Assembly: GCA_938003855.1 (NCBI GenBank)
Contig: CALKXD010000007.1
Coordinates: forward strand, 1-64,000
From: an uncultured Granulosicoccaceae bacterium
Lineage (GTDB): Bacteria; Pseudomonadota; Gammaproteobacteria; Granulosicoccales; Granulosicoccaceae
Reading direction: 5' to 3'
DNA length: 64,000 nt
A program made the position numbers and the translations under genes. Under the pieces are notes generated by a model. The model made no database searches and was not told the origin of the DNA. It worked only from the letters and a program-made list of their open reading frames with translations. Below, piece after piece: positions 26,174 to 34,383 of the stretch; within the stretch, counting starts at the first letter, position 1; every line of letters starts with the position of its first letter.

Positions 26174-26668
26174 ATGAATCAGCCAAGTATTGCGCCACAA
26201 ATCGGTGGTGATTTTTCAAATGCCCGTATCGCGTATATCGAAGCCAACTGGCACAATGATATCGTCAGCCAGGCGCGAACCTCCTTCACCCGGAGTTTGA
26301 ATGCCCGCGGAATCACGGACATCCAGCTGTCGACTGTGCCCGGAAGCCTTGAAATTCCGTTGCAAGCCAAACTACTGGCCAAAACGGGACAATTCGACGT
26401 CATTGTGGCCGCTGGTCTGATTGTCGATGGTGGCATTTACCGGCACGACTTTGTCGCCAGCACCGTGCTCGATGCAATGATGCAGGTATCGCTGGACAGC
26501 GAAGTGCCGATCTTGTCTGTCGTTCTCACACCGATTCATTTTCACGAACATGAAGAGCACCATACGTTTTTCTTTAACCATTTTTTGAAGAAAGGCGAAG
26601 AGGCCGCAAACGCCTGCCTTATGACTCTTGAAAATATGGAAGCACTGGGGAAAGCCCGGACCGGCTAG
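26174..26668 (+). CDS. ribH2: 6,7-dimethyl-8-ribityllumazine synthase, type II (RibH2)
   Basis: A 164-residue lumazine synthase. It joins the ribulosamine pyrimidine and dihydroxybutanone phosphate to form the riboflavin precursor. The segments 'VPGSLEIPLQAKLLA', 'DGGIYRHDFVA', 'MMQVSLDSEVPILSVVLTP' and 'HFHEHEEHHTFFFNHF' match the decameric type II enzymes (RibH2) of Brucella and Mesorhizobium, not the icosahedral type I form. I use the ATG at 26174 because GGAG at 26164-26167 is correctly spaced; an ATG at 26162 is in frame. It stands alone behind the FMN riboswitch. Confidence 0.92.
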   Translation: MNQPSIAPQIGGDFSNARIAYIEANWHNDIVSQARTSFTRSLNARGITDIQLSTVPGSLEIPLQAKLLAKTGQFDVIVAAGLIVDGGIYRHDFVASTVLDAMMQVSLDSEVPILSVVLTPIHFHEHEEHHTFFFNHFLKKGEEAANACLMTLENMEALGKARTG

Positions 26669-27127
26669 GCGGCACCTGAGTACAGTTTTGTCCAAATCAG
26701 CTGGCCAATTTAACGGCCAGGTAGGGGGACCGACGGACCAATCAAGCGGTCCGGAAAAACCGGTTAGTGTGTGTTAGCAGCCGACGGGTTCCCGCGGCCT
26801 ATGCATCACAGCTGACTGTGTCTGATTCGTCCGTCACGCTAACATCGCAATCGTATCCGGGGGCTGCGCAAGCCCGCGTCATGGTATGGCTATGCTGTGC
26901 ACTCTTGGCTCTGTCCGGGTAACGCACATAAACCTGCACCTTGGATCCTGCCGGGTTTTTCACCATGTCAGGTCTGTTGCTGTGTACGGCGTTTCGCAGG
27001 CGACGAGAGAATAAAACCGCATTACCCATGGCGTAGACTGTCTGCAGTGATGCCGCAGGCCTGCGCGGGTTTTTATGAGCGGGTGCAGCGAGGTATAGTG
27101 TGGGCGGGTTGATCGCGGAGAGGGTAC
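26669..27127. other. Intergenic region after ribH2
   Basis: About 459 bases. It begins with two hairpins (26701-26753). Beyond these no gene or RNA was recognised; a 76-codon minus-strand frame has no family resemblance. GAGAGG just before 27128 serves the next gene. Confidence 0.4.
26701..26753 (+). terminator. Two consecutive hairpins after ribH2
   Basis: CTGGCC (26701-26706) pairs with GGCCAG (26715-26720), and CGGACC (26734-26739) pairs with GGTCCG (26748-26753), which is followed by GAAAAACC. No T-run. They may end or stabilise the ribH2 transcript. Confidence 0.35.
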
Positions 27128-28249
27128 TTGGCGGAGTCAGAGCGCAAGGCGTTTAAAGACTGGTTTGACAAGGATGCAGCGAAGCTGCTGGCCGGGCAGT
27201 TCAAGCGGGTGCACAAGACGTTTGATGAAAAACGCTTTGCGCAATTGGCGGGCGCCGGCTTACAGAAGCTTGAGTTTAACGACCGCATCAGGCAATTCTC
27301 GGACGCTATGGCCGCCACGCTGCCGATGCCGTATCCCAAAGCGATTGCGGTGGTGGTTAACAGTCTTCCTGCGGCACAGACGAATTGCGATGACAGCATC
27401 AGCGACGGCTGGCTGCAGTGGCCGGTCGGACAATTTATTGCCGATCACGGATTGGATCATCCGCAGATCTCCCTGCCAGCGATGATAGAACTGACGCAGC
27501 GGTTCAGTGCCGAGTTTGCAGTGCGACCGTTCGTCGAGCGCTATCCTGATTATATGTTTGAGCAGATGCTGGCACTGGCGCATCACGAGAATCCACATGT
27601 TCGACGCTGGTGTTCGGAGGGCACACGAACACGCCTGCCATGGGGTAAAAAATTATTTGCATTGATCGATGACCCGTCGCCGGTATGGCCGATTCTGGAT
27701 GTGCTCAAGGATGATCCGGAGCTTTATGTGCGTCGCTCTGTCGCGAACAATATTAATGATCTGGCCAAGGACCATCCAAAGCAGGTGATTACGACGTGTA
27801 AGGCGTGGTCGACCGGTGGCGGTGCCGATCGAGCCTGGCTGATCAGGCACGGGCTGCGCACATTGATCAAGGACGGTGACCGTGGCGCACTGGCGCTGCT
27901 CGGGTATAGCAAACCGCAGGGCTTACTGGCAAATCTGACAGTCAGTCCCAAAACCATAGCGGTAGGGCAGGCGGTAACTCTGTCATTGGCGCTTAAAAAT
28001 ACATCGGCTAAGAAGCAGCAGCTTATGCTCGATTACGTTGTGCACTACATACGAAAAAACGCGGTGGTCAATGCCAAGGTGTTTAAGTGGAAGGCGGTTA
28101 CCATTAATGCCAACAGTACAGTGGTTTTTGAGAAGCAGCATCCGATGAAAGTGACCACGGTACGAGCGTTGTATCCAGGGGTACACCGGCTTGATATACA
28201 GGTCAATGGTGAGTGTCTCGCGAGCGGGGAGTTCAAGTTGACCTCCTGA
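27128..28249 (+). CDS. AlkC-like DNA alkylation repair glycosylase with Ig-like tail
   Basis: A 373-residue HEAT-like repeat protein matching AlkC/AlkD alkylpurine glycosylases: 'WPVGQFIADHGLDH', 'ALAHHENPHVRRWCSEGTRTRLPWG', 'LKDDPELYVRRSVANNINDLAKDHP'. AlkC-type enzymes remove 3-methyladenine and related lesions without base flipping. Residues ~270-373 form a beta-rich region ('LTVSPKTIAVGQAVTLSLALKNTS...HRLDIQVNG') fitting the Ig-like domain seen in the Pseudomonas AlkC group. Start codon is TTG with GAGAGG close upstream. A possible alkylation-repair partner (Ogt) lies elsewhere in the window, not linked. Confidence 0.85.
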   Translation: MAESERKAFKDWFDKDAAKLLAGQFKRVHKTFDEKRFAQLAGAGLQKLEFNDRIRQFSDAMAATLPMPYPKAIAVVVNSLPAAQTNCDDSISDGWLQWPVGQFIADHGLDHPQISLPAMIELTQRFSAEFAVRPFVERYPDYMFEQMLALAHHENPHVRRWCSEGTRTRLPWGKKLFALIDDPSPVWPILDVLKDDPELYVRRSVANNINDLAKDHPKQVITTCKAWSTGGGADRAWLIRHGLRTLIKDGDRGALALLGYSKPQGLLANLTVSPKTIAVGQAVTLSLALKNTSAKKQQLMLDYVVHYIRKNAVVNAKVFKWKAVTINANSTVVFEKQHPMKVTTVRALYPGVHRLDIQVNGECLASGEFKLTS

Positions 28250-28292
28250 CGTTTAAACGGGCAATCGCATGTTCTGCAAGGGGCAAAGTAAA

Positions 28293-29159
28293 ATGAGTGA
28301 TTCCAGACAGTTGGCGTTTCATGAGGTTGTTCGCCGTCGCCGCAGTGTGCGGAAATTCGAGCCAGGTAAAACGGTATCGCGAGAGGTACTGGCCGGTATT
28401 GTTGATTGCGGTCGCTGGGCACCGTCCGGTGCTAACGTGCAGTGCTTCGATTTCATTGTCGTTGAAGACGCTGCGATGCGTGAGGCAGTAACCGGCGTGT
28501 TTATGCGTCAGGCGCAAAGACTGGTTGACCACGCCAGGGGATTTCCAGCGGTTAAGAAATCCTACCTGGCCAATACGGTTGCCATTATTATAGTGCTGGG
28601 CGATCCACGCTGGAAAGTGTGCTTTCCGCAGTCGACCACCGATGAATACAATGCCGAGTATCAGGATAACAACGAAGCAATCTTTCTTTGTTCTCTGGGC
28701 GCCGCGATTCAAAATATCCAGCTTGGAGTAACCGCAGAGGGGCTGACCAGCGCCTGGCTGTCCGGTGGCGGCGAAGATCAGACCAATGCAGAACTCGCAG
28801 AACTGCTGGGTTATCCCTCATGGATGAAAGCCTATGGCACCATACCGATAGGGTATCCGCAGGCAACTCAGCACCGGCGTTATCGGCGTCCGCTTGATCA
28901 GTGCCTGCACTGGAACAGCTACCAGCCAACACAGTACCGAACGCATCAGCAGCTTGATTTTTACGAGAGTACCTTGCGACCCTTTGCGATGTATCGTGAT
29001 GCTGAAGACATCAATGACTGGCCGGACAAGCAAACCAGACTCGGCGATTGGCAGCGCGCTTTTACAACATCGGAGGCGAATCCCGAGGGGCAGTTGCAGG
29101 CAGAGGAGGATTTTTCAAAGCCGAGGGTTACCGGCAGATCTACGCGGCGCAGGCAATGA
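28293..29159 (+). CDS. Nitroreductase family flavoprotein
   Basis: About 288 residues. The N-terminal 'VVRRRRSVRKFEPGKTVSREVLAGIVDCGRWAPSGANVQCFDFIVV' is the FMN-binding start of the nitroreductase family, and 'AAIQNIQLGVTAEGLTSAWLSGG' is its central helix. It should be an FMN-dependent NAD(P)H oxidoreductase. A ~90-residue C-terminal extension rich in Arg, Gln and Trp goes beyond the usual ~200-residue length and has no recognised domain. The ATG at 28293 is used; another at 28269 adds eight residues. It sits downstream of the AlkC gene on the same strand. Confidence 0.85.
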   Translation: MSDSRQLAFHEVVRRRRSVRKFEPGKTVSREVLAGIVDCGRWAPSGANVQCFDFIVVEDAAMREAVTGVFMRQAQRLVDHARGFPAVKKSYLANTVAIIIVLGDPRWKVCFPQSTTDEYNAEYQDNNEAIFLCSLGAAIQNIQLGVTAEGLTSAWLSGGGEDQTNAELAELLGYPSWMKAYGTIPIGYPQATQHRRYRRPLDQCLHWNSYQPTQYRTHQQLDFYESTLRPFAMYRDAEDINDWPDKQTRLGDWQRAFTTSEANPEGQLQAEEDFSKPRVTGRSTRRRQ

Positions 29160-29299
29160 TTTTACGCTGTTGCTGCAGCGATAAATCCCACAGGCGTAGG
29201 AGATTGTGACTGTAATTTCTGTCGCAGGGGGTAACGGTATGACCGCGCTGTGGAACTACCAGGCGCTGTCATTGCAATATACTCGGCCTGTTTACTTCA

Positions 29300-30025
29300 A
29301 TGAGAATGCTATTGATCACGCTCTATTATGCGCCCGACAACGCGTCACTGATTATCCGGATTATTCTGGAAGAGCTTGGCCTGCCCTATGATACTGTGCT
29401 GGTTGACCGCAGTAAGCAGGAGCAATTGAGTGACGCCTACGCGAAATTAAATCCCAAGCGATTGATTCCGGTTTGTCTGATTAATGGCAAGCCGGTTTTT
29501 GAGACGGCGGCAATCGCACTGGCTCTGGCCGATCGGCATTGCCCGGGGCAGGGCGCGCGCTTAGCGCCAGAGGTGGCAGATAATGCTCGCCCGCAATTTT
29601 TAAAGTGGCTGTTTTTTCTTAGTAATACGCTTCATCCGGATCTGCGTATGTTGTTTTACGCAGAAAAATATGTCGGGCACAGTACCAACGCTATCGATAG
29701 CATACGCGCCTGCACACGGCAGCGCCTATATGAGAGCTTTGCTATTCTTGACGCGCACTATGCAGGCCTGGGAACAGACTATTTGCAGGGTGATACACCG
29801 TGCATCGTCGATATCTATATTGCAGTGTGTATGCGATGGGCGCAATTGTATCCAGCCAACGCTACAGAGCACTTAAAATGTGCGCAGTATCCGGTGCTCT
29901 CTCGATTATTGCAACGACTGGAGTTGCGTCCCGCCGTGATCAGCGCTTGTCAGGCCGAGGGCATTACACAGCAGTTTTTCAGCAACCCCGACTACGCCAA
30001 CCCGCCCGAAGGATCGGCTACCTGA
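29300..30025 (+). CDS. Glutathione S-transferase family protein
   Basis: A 241-residue GST-like protein. The N-terminal thioredoxin-like domain shows 'LYYAPDNASLIIRIILEELGLPYD', 'LNPKRLIPVCLINGKPVFETAAIALALAD' with the cis-Pro and Glu-Thr glutathione-binding segment, and an all-helical C-terminal domain follows. ATG codons at 29300 and 29306 are both possible. It converges on pqqE with a seven-base gap. Substrate unknown. Confidence 0.82.
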   Translation: MRMLLITLYYAPDNASLIIRIILEELGLPYDTVLVDRSKQEQLSDAYAKLNPKRLIPVCLINGKPVFETAAIALALADRHCPGQGARLAPEVADNARPQFLKWLFFLSNTLHPDLRMLFYAEKYVGHSTNAIDSIRACTRQRLYESFAILDAHYAGLGTDYLQGDTPCIVDIYIAVCMRWAQLYPANATEHLKCAQYPVLSRLLQRLELRPAVISACQAEGITQQFFSNPDYANPPEGSAT

Positions 30026-30032
30026 ACGGACA

Positions 30033-31160
30033 TCAGTTGCTGGTGTCGACAAAGAATTTTTTTGAGTTCTTTGCATTGCGAAATACCAGTGGTTTGGTGT
30101 CTTTAGTAGTGATGGAACTTTGCGTGATTGCAGCGTCGACGAGGTGGCGATTGGGCGACTTGTCGCAGACAGGATCAGTGGCGGCAGCATCACCGGTCAG
30201 CATAAACGCCTGGCAGCGGCAGCCACCGAAATCTTTTTCTTTCTCGGAGCAGGAACGACAGGGCTCTTGCATCCAGTCGAATCCACGAAATTTTTGAAAA
30301 GCGTCTGAGTGCTTCCAGATGTCACTCATGCTGGTATCTTTAGCATTGGGAAACTCTATGCCCGGAAGTTGCCGTGCCGAGTGACAGGGTAATGCGGTAC
30401 CGTCTGGTGTTACCAGCATAAACAGACTTCCCCAGCCGCTCATACAGGGCTTGGGACGGTTTTCGAAGTAATCCGGTACGACGTAGAAAATTTTCATCGC
30501 GTCGTTTTTGTTTTCGTCCCGAAAACGCGTAATGCAGGCTTCGGCGGACTCGAGCTGATCGCGGGTTGGCATTAGAACATCGCGGTTGATAAATGCCCAG
30601 CCATAGTATTGTGTGGTGGCGAGCTCGACGTAGTCGGCCTCGAGCCGGGTGGCGAGTTCAAGGATATCGTCGACCTGATCGATGTTCTCTCGATGCGTAA
30701 CAAAGCAGAGCACCATCGGGAAGCCGTTGGCTTTCACGGCGCGAGCCATCTCGAGCTTGTGTTCGAAAGAGTCAGTGCCGGCGATCCAGTTGTTAAGCTC
30801 ACTGGAGCTGGCCTGAAAGCTCACCTGGATGTGATCCAGCCCCGCTTCCTTCAGGCCTGCAACTCTGTCAGCGGACATGCCAATGCCAGAGGTAATCAGG
30901 TTGGTGTAGTAGCCGAGTTTGTGTGCCTCTGCAACGATGATTTCTAGATCTTTTCGTACGATCGGCTCACCGCCGGACAGTCCAAGCTGCGCGGCCCCCA
31001 GTTCACGTGCTTCACGTAGAATGCGAATCCAGTGATCGGTGTCGAGCTCAGCGCCGGTGGTGCTGGCAAAGTCGACCGGATTGCTGCAGTAGGGGCATTG
31101 CAGCGGGCACTTATAGGTGAGTTCCGCCAATAGCCATAGAGGTGCGTTGACGTCAGACAT
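30033..31160 (-). CDS. pqqE: PqqA peptide cyclase, radical SAM/SPASM
   Basis: A 375-residue radical SAM enzyme. The 4Fe-4S motif CPLQCPYC gives Cys18, Cys22 and Cys25, 'LSGGEP' is the SAM-binding turn, and the C-terminal SPASM region has the auxiliary-cluster cysteines ('ALPCHSAR', 'CRSCSEKEKDFGGCRCQAF'). PqqE joins Glu and Tyr of the PqqA peptide by a carbon-carbon bond, the first step of PQQ synthesis, while PqqA is held by PqqD. It overlaps pqqD by eight bases. Length and motifs are normal; it is the last pqq gene of the operon. Confidence 0.97.
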   Translation of the reverse strand: MSDVNAPLWLLAELTYKCPLQCPYCSNPVDFASTTGAELDTDHWIRILREARELGAAQLGLSGGEPIVRKDLEIIVAEAHKLGYYTNLITSGIGMSADRVAGLKEAGLDHIQVSFQASSSELNNWIAGTDSFEHKLEMARAVKANGFPMVLCFVTHRENIDQVDDILELATRLEADYVELATTQYYGWAFINRDVLMPTRDQLESAEACITRFRDENKNDAMKIFYVVPDYFENRPKPCMSGWGSLFMLVTPDGTALPCHSARQLPGIEFPNAKDTSMSDIWKHSDAFQKFRGFDWMQEPCRSCSEKEKDFGGCRCQAFMLTGDAAATDPVCDKSPNRHLVDAAITQSSITTKDTKPLVFRNAKNSKKFFVDTSN

Positions 31161-31416
31161 TAAGCCAGCCTTCGGCGCATGAGGTGGTCATGAAGTCGAT
31201 AACATCCTGTCGTAAGTCTGCTTCGGGGAACTTTTTTTCAAGTGTCGCAACAATCTGTTCAATGGTATCAGTACCGTTTATCAGTTCGATGATTGCTGCA
31301 GCACTTTCACTGAGTACTTTCATGCCTTCAGGGTACAGTAATACGTGGCTGTTCTGTGCCGGTTCCCATTGAAAGCGGTAGCCGTTGGCAAGCTTTGGTA
31401 CATCGGTTGATTCCAT
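31153..31416 (-). CDS. pqqD: PqqA-binding chaperone PqqD
   Basis: An 87-residue RiPP-recognition-type protein of PqqD family: 'KLANGYRFQWEPAQNSHVLLYPEGMKVLSESAAAIIELINGTDTIEQIVATL'. It binds the PqqA peptide and presents it to PqqE. Two bases separate it from the pqqC stop and it overlaps pqqE, so translation is coupled. Length is typical. Confidence 0.96.
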   Translation of the reverse strand: MESTDVPKLANGYRFQWEPAQNSHVLLYPEGMKVLSESAAAIIELINGTDTIEQIVATLEKKFPEADLRQDVIDFMTTSCAEGWLNV

Positions 31417-31418
31417 GT

Positions 31419-32168
31419 CTAGTCACTGACCGGTGTTGATGAATTAATATTGAAGTACGGTGGCATCTCTTTTATGTACGCCAGATACATCGCGTCCAGC
31501 ATGCTCCATAGTACGTCGAGCTTAAATTGCAGTATTTGCATTGCGCGATCCTGCTGCTCGCGCGTGGTGAAGTGTTCTAGTGTGATAGACAGTCCGTGTT
31601 CGACATCGCGGTGTGCTTCTTTGATGCGATTTTTAAAATAGTCCAGTCCCTGATTTTCTATCCATGGATATTTGTCCGGCCAACTCGAGATTCGTTGTTT
31701 GTGAATGGTGGGTGCAAACATCTCAGTGAGCGAGGAGCAGGCGGATTCCTGCCAGCTGGCTGTAGCGACAAAGTTCACGTAGGCGTCGACAGCAAAGCGC
31801 ACTCCCGGGAGTACCAGAGACTGATCGATTACCTGTTCGCGTTTAAGTCCGGTGGCTTCTGCCAGCCGTAGCCAGACTTCTATGCCGCCTTCACTGCCGA
31901 CGGTGCCGTCGTGATCAATGATGCGTTGCACCCACTGCTGACGAATCAGGCGATCAGGACAATTCGCCAGGAATGTGGCGTCTTTACGCGGGATGGTAAT
32001 CTGGTAGTAATAGCGATTGGCTACCCAGCCCTGAATCTGTTCTTTTGATAACTCTCCATTGTGCATCATTACCTGAAACGGGTGATGAATGTGATAGCGG
32101 GCACCGAGAGAGCGGAGGTTTTTCTCGAAGAGTTCGGCTGACCAGGCAGTGCTGCGGTTTGTTGTCAT
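31419..32168 (-). CDS. pqqC: Pyrroloquinoline-quinone synthase PqqC
   Basis: A 249-residue helical cofactorless oxidase. Family signatures include '[32 protein letters not shown]', '[12 protein letters not shown]' and 'RIIDHDG' with the His/Arg/Tyr-rich active site. PqqC performs ring closure and the eight-electron oxidation that ends PQQ synthesis. Its ATG overlaps the pqqB stop (ATGA), so it is coupled to pqqB. Full length; no odd features. Confidence 0.97.
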   Translation of the reverse strand: MTTNRSTAWSAELFEKNLRSLGARYHIHHPFQVMMHNGELSKEQIQGWVANRYYYQITIPRKDATFLANCPDRLIRQQWVQRIIDHDGTVGSEGGIEVWLRLAEATGLKREQVIDQSLVLPGVRFAVDAYVNFVATASWQESACSSLTEMFAPTIHKQRISSWPDKYPWIENQGLDYFKNRIKEAHRDVEHGLSITLEHFTTREQQDRAMQILQFKLDVLWSMLDAMYLAYIKEMPPYFNINSSTPVSD

Positions 32169-33079
32169 AGTACTATCTGCATGCCGTCTTCAGCGACTTC
32201 AATACCGGCGTCCGCCAGGGCGGTGCGTTGACTGGAGTCTTCATCCAGAATCGGGTTGGTGTTATTGATATGGATTAGAATTTTACGGCAGGACAATGGT
32301 TGAAGCTCTTCGATCATACCGCCGCTGCCGGACTGCTGGAGATGGCCCATTTCAGACGCGAGTTTGCTGCCGACACCACGGGTTTGCATTTCTTCATTGG
32401 TCCAGGTAGTTCCATCGACCAGCAGGCAGTCGACGCTGCGCATCACCTCCCGGGTGCGCTCCTGTAAGCCACCGAGACCCGGTGAGTAAAAGACGCTGTG
32501 CCCGCTGCTGGTATCGCGGATGGTAATGGCGATGTTGTCGCCAGGGTGTGGATCATGCCGATGTGGTGAGTACGGCGGGGCTTTGCTGTCGATTACCAGT
32601 GGCCGGAATTCCAGGTCTGTGATGCCGGGGACGGTAAACCAGCTTTCATCGATCGCGATCTCGTGCCAGTCGACGCCGCAGTAGTGCTCAAGCATGGTCA
32701 GCACAGGAAACCCGCTGGTGAGATCGTTGTGTACCATCTGCGTGCAGTAAAGTGGTAGCCGGGTATTGTGTTCCCGCAAACTCAGTAGTCCGGTGGTGTG
32801 ATCGATCTGGCTATCCATCAGCATTACCGCGGTAATGCCGGTATCGCGCAATGAGCGTGCTGGTTGCAGCAACTGTTGCTCGCGTAATTGCTGACCAATG
32901 TCCGGTGAGGCATTCACCAGTAACCAGCAAATACCGTCACTGCTGACGGCTATTGAGGATTGTGTTCGGGGAGTCGTCCGGATTTTACCGGTGCGAGCAC
33001 CGCTGCAGGTTTCGCAGTTGCAGTTCCACTGTGGGTAACCCCCACCGGCAGCAGAACCAAGGACCAGTATTTTTAACAT
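32165..33079 (-). CDS. pqqB: PQQ biosynthesis hydroxylase PqqB
   Basis: A 304-residue metallo-beta-lactamase-fold protein with family segments '[24 protein letters not shown]', 'SSIAVSSDG', '[17 protein letters not shown]' and the C-terminal '[16 protein letters not shown]'. PqqB is an iron-dependent hydroxylase acting on the Glu-Tyr-derived intermediate. The CNCETC zinc site at the N-terminus is intact. It follows pqqA after 98 bases that contain a small hairpin, and overlaps pqqC by four bases. Confidence 0.97.
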   Translation of the reverse strand: MLKILVLGSAAGGGYPQWNCNCETCSGARTGKIRTTPRTQSSIAVSSDGICWLLVNASPDIGQQLREQQLLQPARSLRDTGITAVMLMDSQIDHTTGLLSLREHNTRLPLYCTQMVHNDLTSGFPVLTMLEHYCGVDWHEIAIDESWFTVPGITDLEFRPLVIDSKAPPYSPHRHDPHPGDNIAITIRDTSSGHSVFYSPGLGGLQERTREVMRSVDCLLVDGTTWTNEEMQTRGVGSKLASEMGHLQQSGSGGMIEELQPLSCRKILIHINNTNPILDEDSSQRTALADAGIEVAEDGMQIVL

Positions 33080-33133
33080 AGCGCGCTGTAGTTCAGCAGA
33101 AGAGGTAACGTTGAGCGGGATAGCGCAGAGTCC

Positions 33134-33156
33134 GGGCGATCTCTTATGAACCGCCC
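33134..33156 (-). promoter_or_regulatory. Hairpin between pqqA and pqqB, possible attenuator
   Basis: In the minus orientation GGGCG and CGCCC pair around a 13-base loop directly downstream of the pqqA stop. PqqA is needed in much larger amounts than the enzymes, and partial termination here would fit. The stem is only five pairs, so this is tentative. Confidence 0.35.
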
Positions 33157-33177
33157 AGTCCCATCAGCTAATGATTG

Positions 33178-33249
33178 CTAGCGGTTGTAGCAGTACATAG
33201 TGATTTCAAATCCAAGACGGATATCAGTAACTGTAGGTTTAGTCCACAT
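33178..33249 (-). CDS. pqqA: PQQ precursor peptide PqqA
   Basis: A 23-residue precursor peptide beginning MWTKP and ending YCYNR. Glu15 and Tyr19 in 'FEITMY' are the two residues cross-linked and converted into PQQ, spaced ExxxY as in all PqqA peptides. A strong GAGGAG site (33257-33262) lies seven bases upstream of the ATG. A longer frame running upstream of this ATG is only chance read-through. It is the first gene of pqqABCDE. Confidence 0.97.
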   Translation of the reverse strand: MWTKPTVTDIRLGFEITMYCYNR

Positions 33250-33636
33250 AAATATTCTCCTCACGTTTATGTTGCGTGGCGCTATGCGCCGCGTTGATGT
33301 AGCCAGAATGCTACAAGGGTTAACAATACACAACTTGTTGCTAAGAATACAGAGCAACTCGCTTTGCGCAACAAAGCGATTGTTCCAACACGCGATCGTC
33401 GTGTTTCCAGGCGGGTAGGTTCGTCTGGTAGTGCTACTTCTGTAGTAGCGTTGGCGGTACGGGGTTTCAGCGCTGTTTATGGCGCAGTGCATTGTCGGCG
33501 ATTGGTTTGGCTTTGCGGCATAAAATGGTAACGTGTGCTGGCCTGGATGAATGTCCGGATGCAAAATCAGGATTGAACGTGACCGAAAGTCGAGACACCG
33601 TGTTTTTGATGAACAAGCCTAACTGCAGGTGGAATA
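33250..33636. other. Divergent promoter region of pqqA and the ABC exporter genes
   Basis: About 387 bases. It holds the pqqA ribosome site, an eight-pair hairpin TCGCTTTG-CGCAA-CAAAGCGA (33359-33379), and AGGTGG before the ABC gene. No further gene was seen. Promoters for both directions must lie here. Confidence 0.45.
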
Positions 33637-34383
33637 TTGAGTAGTGCAGACGCACTGTCGTTGCGAGTCGATAGCGTCGATTTCAGCTACGGGCAGATAA
33701 AAGCGCTTGATCGCGTTTCGCTAAGCGTGCAGCCGGGGCGTTTTGTGGCGTTGCTCGGGGCCAACGGGGCGGGTAAAAGCACGTTGTTTTCTATCATCAC
33801 CGGGCTTTATTCAGCGCACGGCGGGACGGTGTCGATTATGGCGCATGATCTGCGCGCGGAGACGCTTAGAGCACTTGCCTGTATGGGGGTTGTGTTTCAG
33901 CGTACAACCCTCGATATGGATCTCACCGTTTTTCAGAATCTGCGTTATGCCGCTGAATTGCAGGGGTTGAGCCGCAAGCAGGGCCGGCAGAAAATAGCCG
34001 GTGCCATTGCACAGCACGGGTTGCAGGAGTATGAGTCCAGAAAAGTCGCGGCACTCAGCGGTGGTCAGCGACGCCGTGTAGAGCTTGCCCGCGCACTGTT
34101 GCACAACCCGACCTTATTGCTGCTGGATGAACCAACGGTAGGCCTTGATCTGGGTAGTCGTGCGGAGTTTGTCGAGCATGTGAAAACGCAGTGTAGAGCG
34201 CACCGGACCGGTGTGTTGTGGGCCACCCATCTGATGGATGAAGTCAGCGTAGATGACGATGTCTATATTCTTGATAAAGGCACCATAGTTGCCGAGGGTC
34301 GGGTGAGTGATCTATTGGCCAGCCACCAGGTCGCAGATGTTACCGCTTTGTTTAATGCCATCGTTAAGCGTGCAGCACCATGA
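33637..34383 (+). CDS. ABC exporter ATPase, PQQ-linked alcohol-oxidation type
   Basis: A 248-residue ABC ATPase: Walker A GANGAGKST, signature LSGGQRRR, Walker B 'LLLLDEPT' and the H-loop 'WATHLMDE'. It belongs to the ABC-2 exporter type and resembles the ATPases found with PQQ-dependent alcohol dehydrogenase loci (ped/exa). The start is TTG with AGGTGG five bases upstream. Its stop overlaps the permease ATG (ATGA). Divergent arrangement with pqqABCDE supports a role tied to PQQ or its enzymes; the transported molecule is not known. Confidence 0.9.
   Translation: MSSADALSLRVDSVDFSYGQIKALDRVSLSVQPGRFVALLGANGAGKSTLFSIITGLYSAHGGTVSIMAHDLRAETLRALACMGVVFQRTTLDMDLTVFQNLRYAAELQGLSRKQGRQKIAGAIAQHGLQEYESRKVAALSGGQRRRVELARALLHNPTLLLLDEPTVGLDLGSRAEFVEHVKTQCRAHRTGVLWATHLMDEVSVDDDVYILDKGTIVAEGRVSDLLASHQVADVTALFNAIVKRAAP

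Noticed and set aside
26799-27029. A 76-codon minus-strand frame in the gap after ribH2
   Set aside because: No ribosome site, no domain, and composition like non-coding sequence.
33178-33564. A 128-codon minus-strand frame ending with PqqA
   Set aside because: Only the last 23 codons are PqqA and have their own strong ribosome site; the upstream part lacks similarity to any protein I know.
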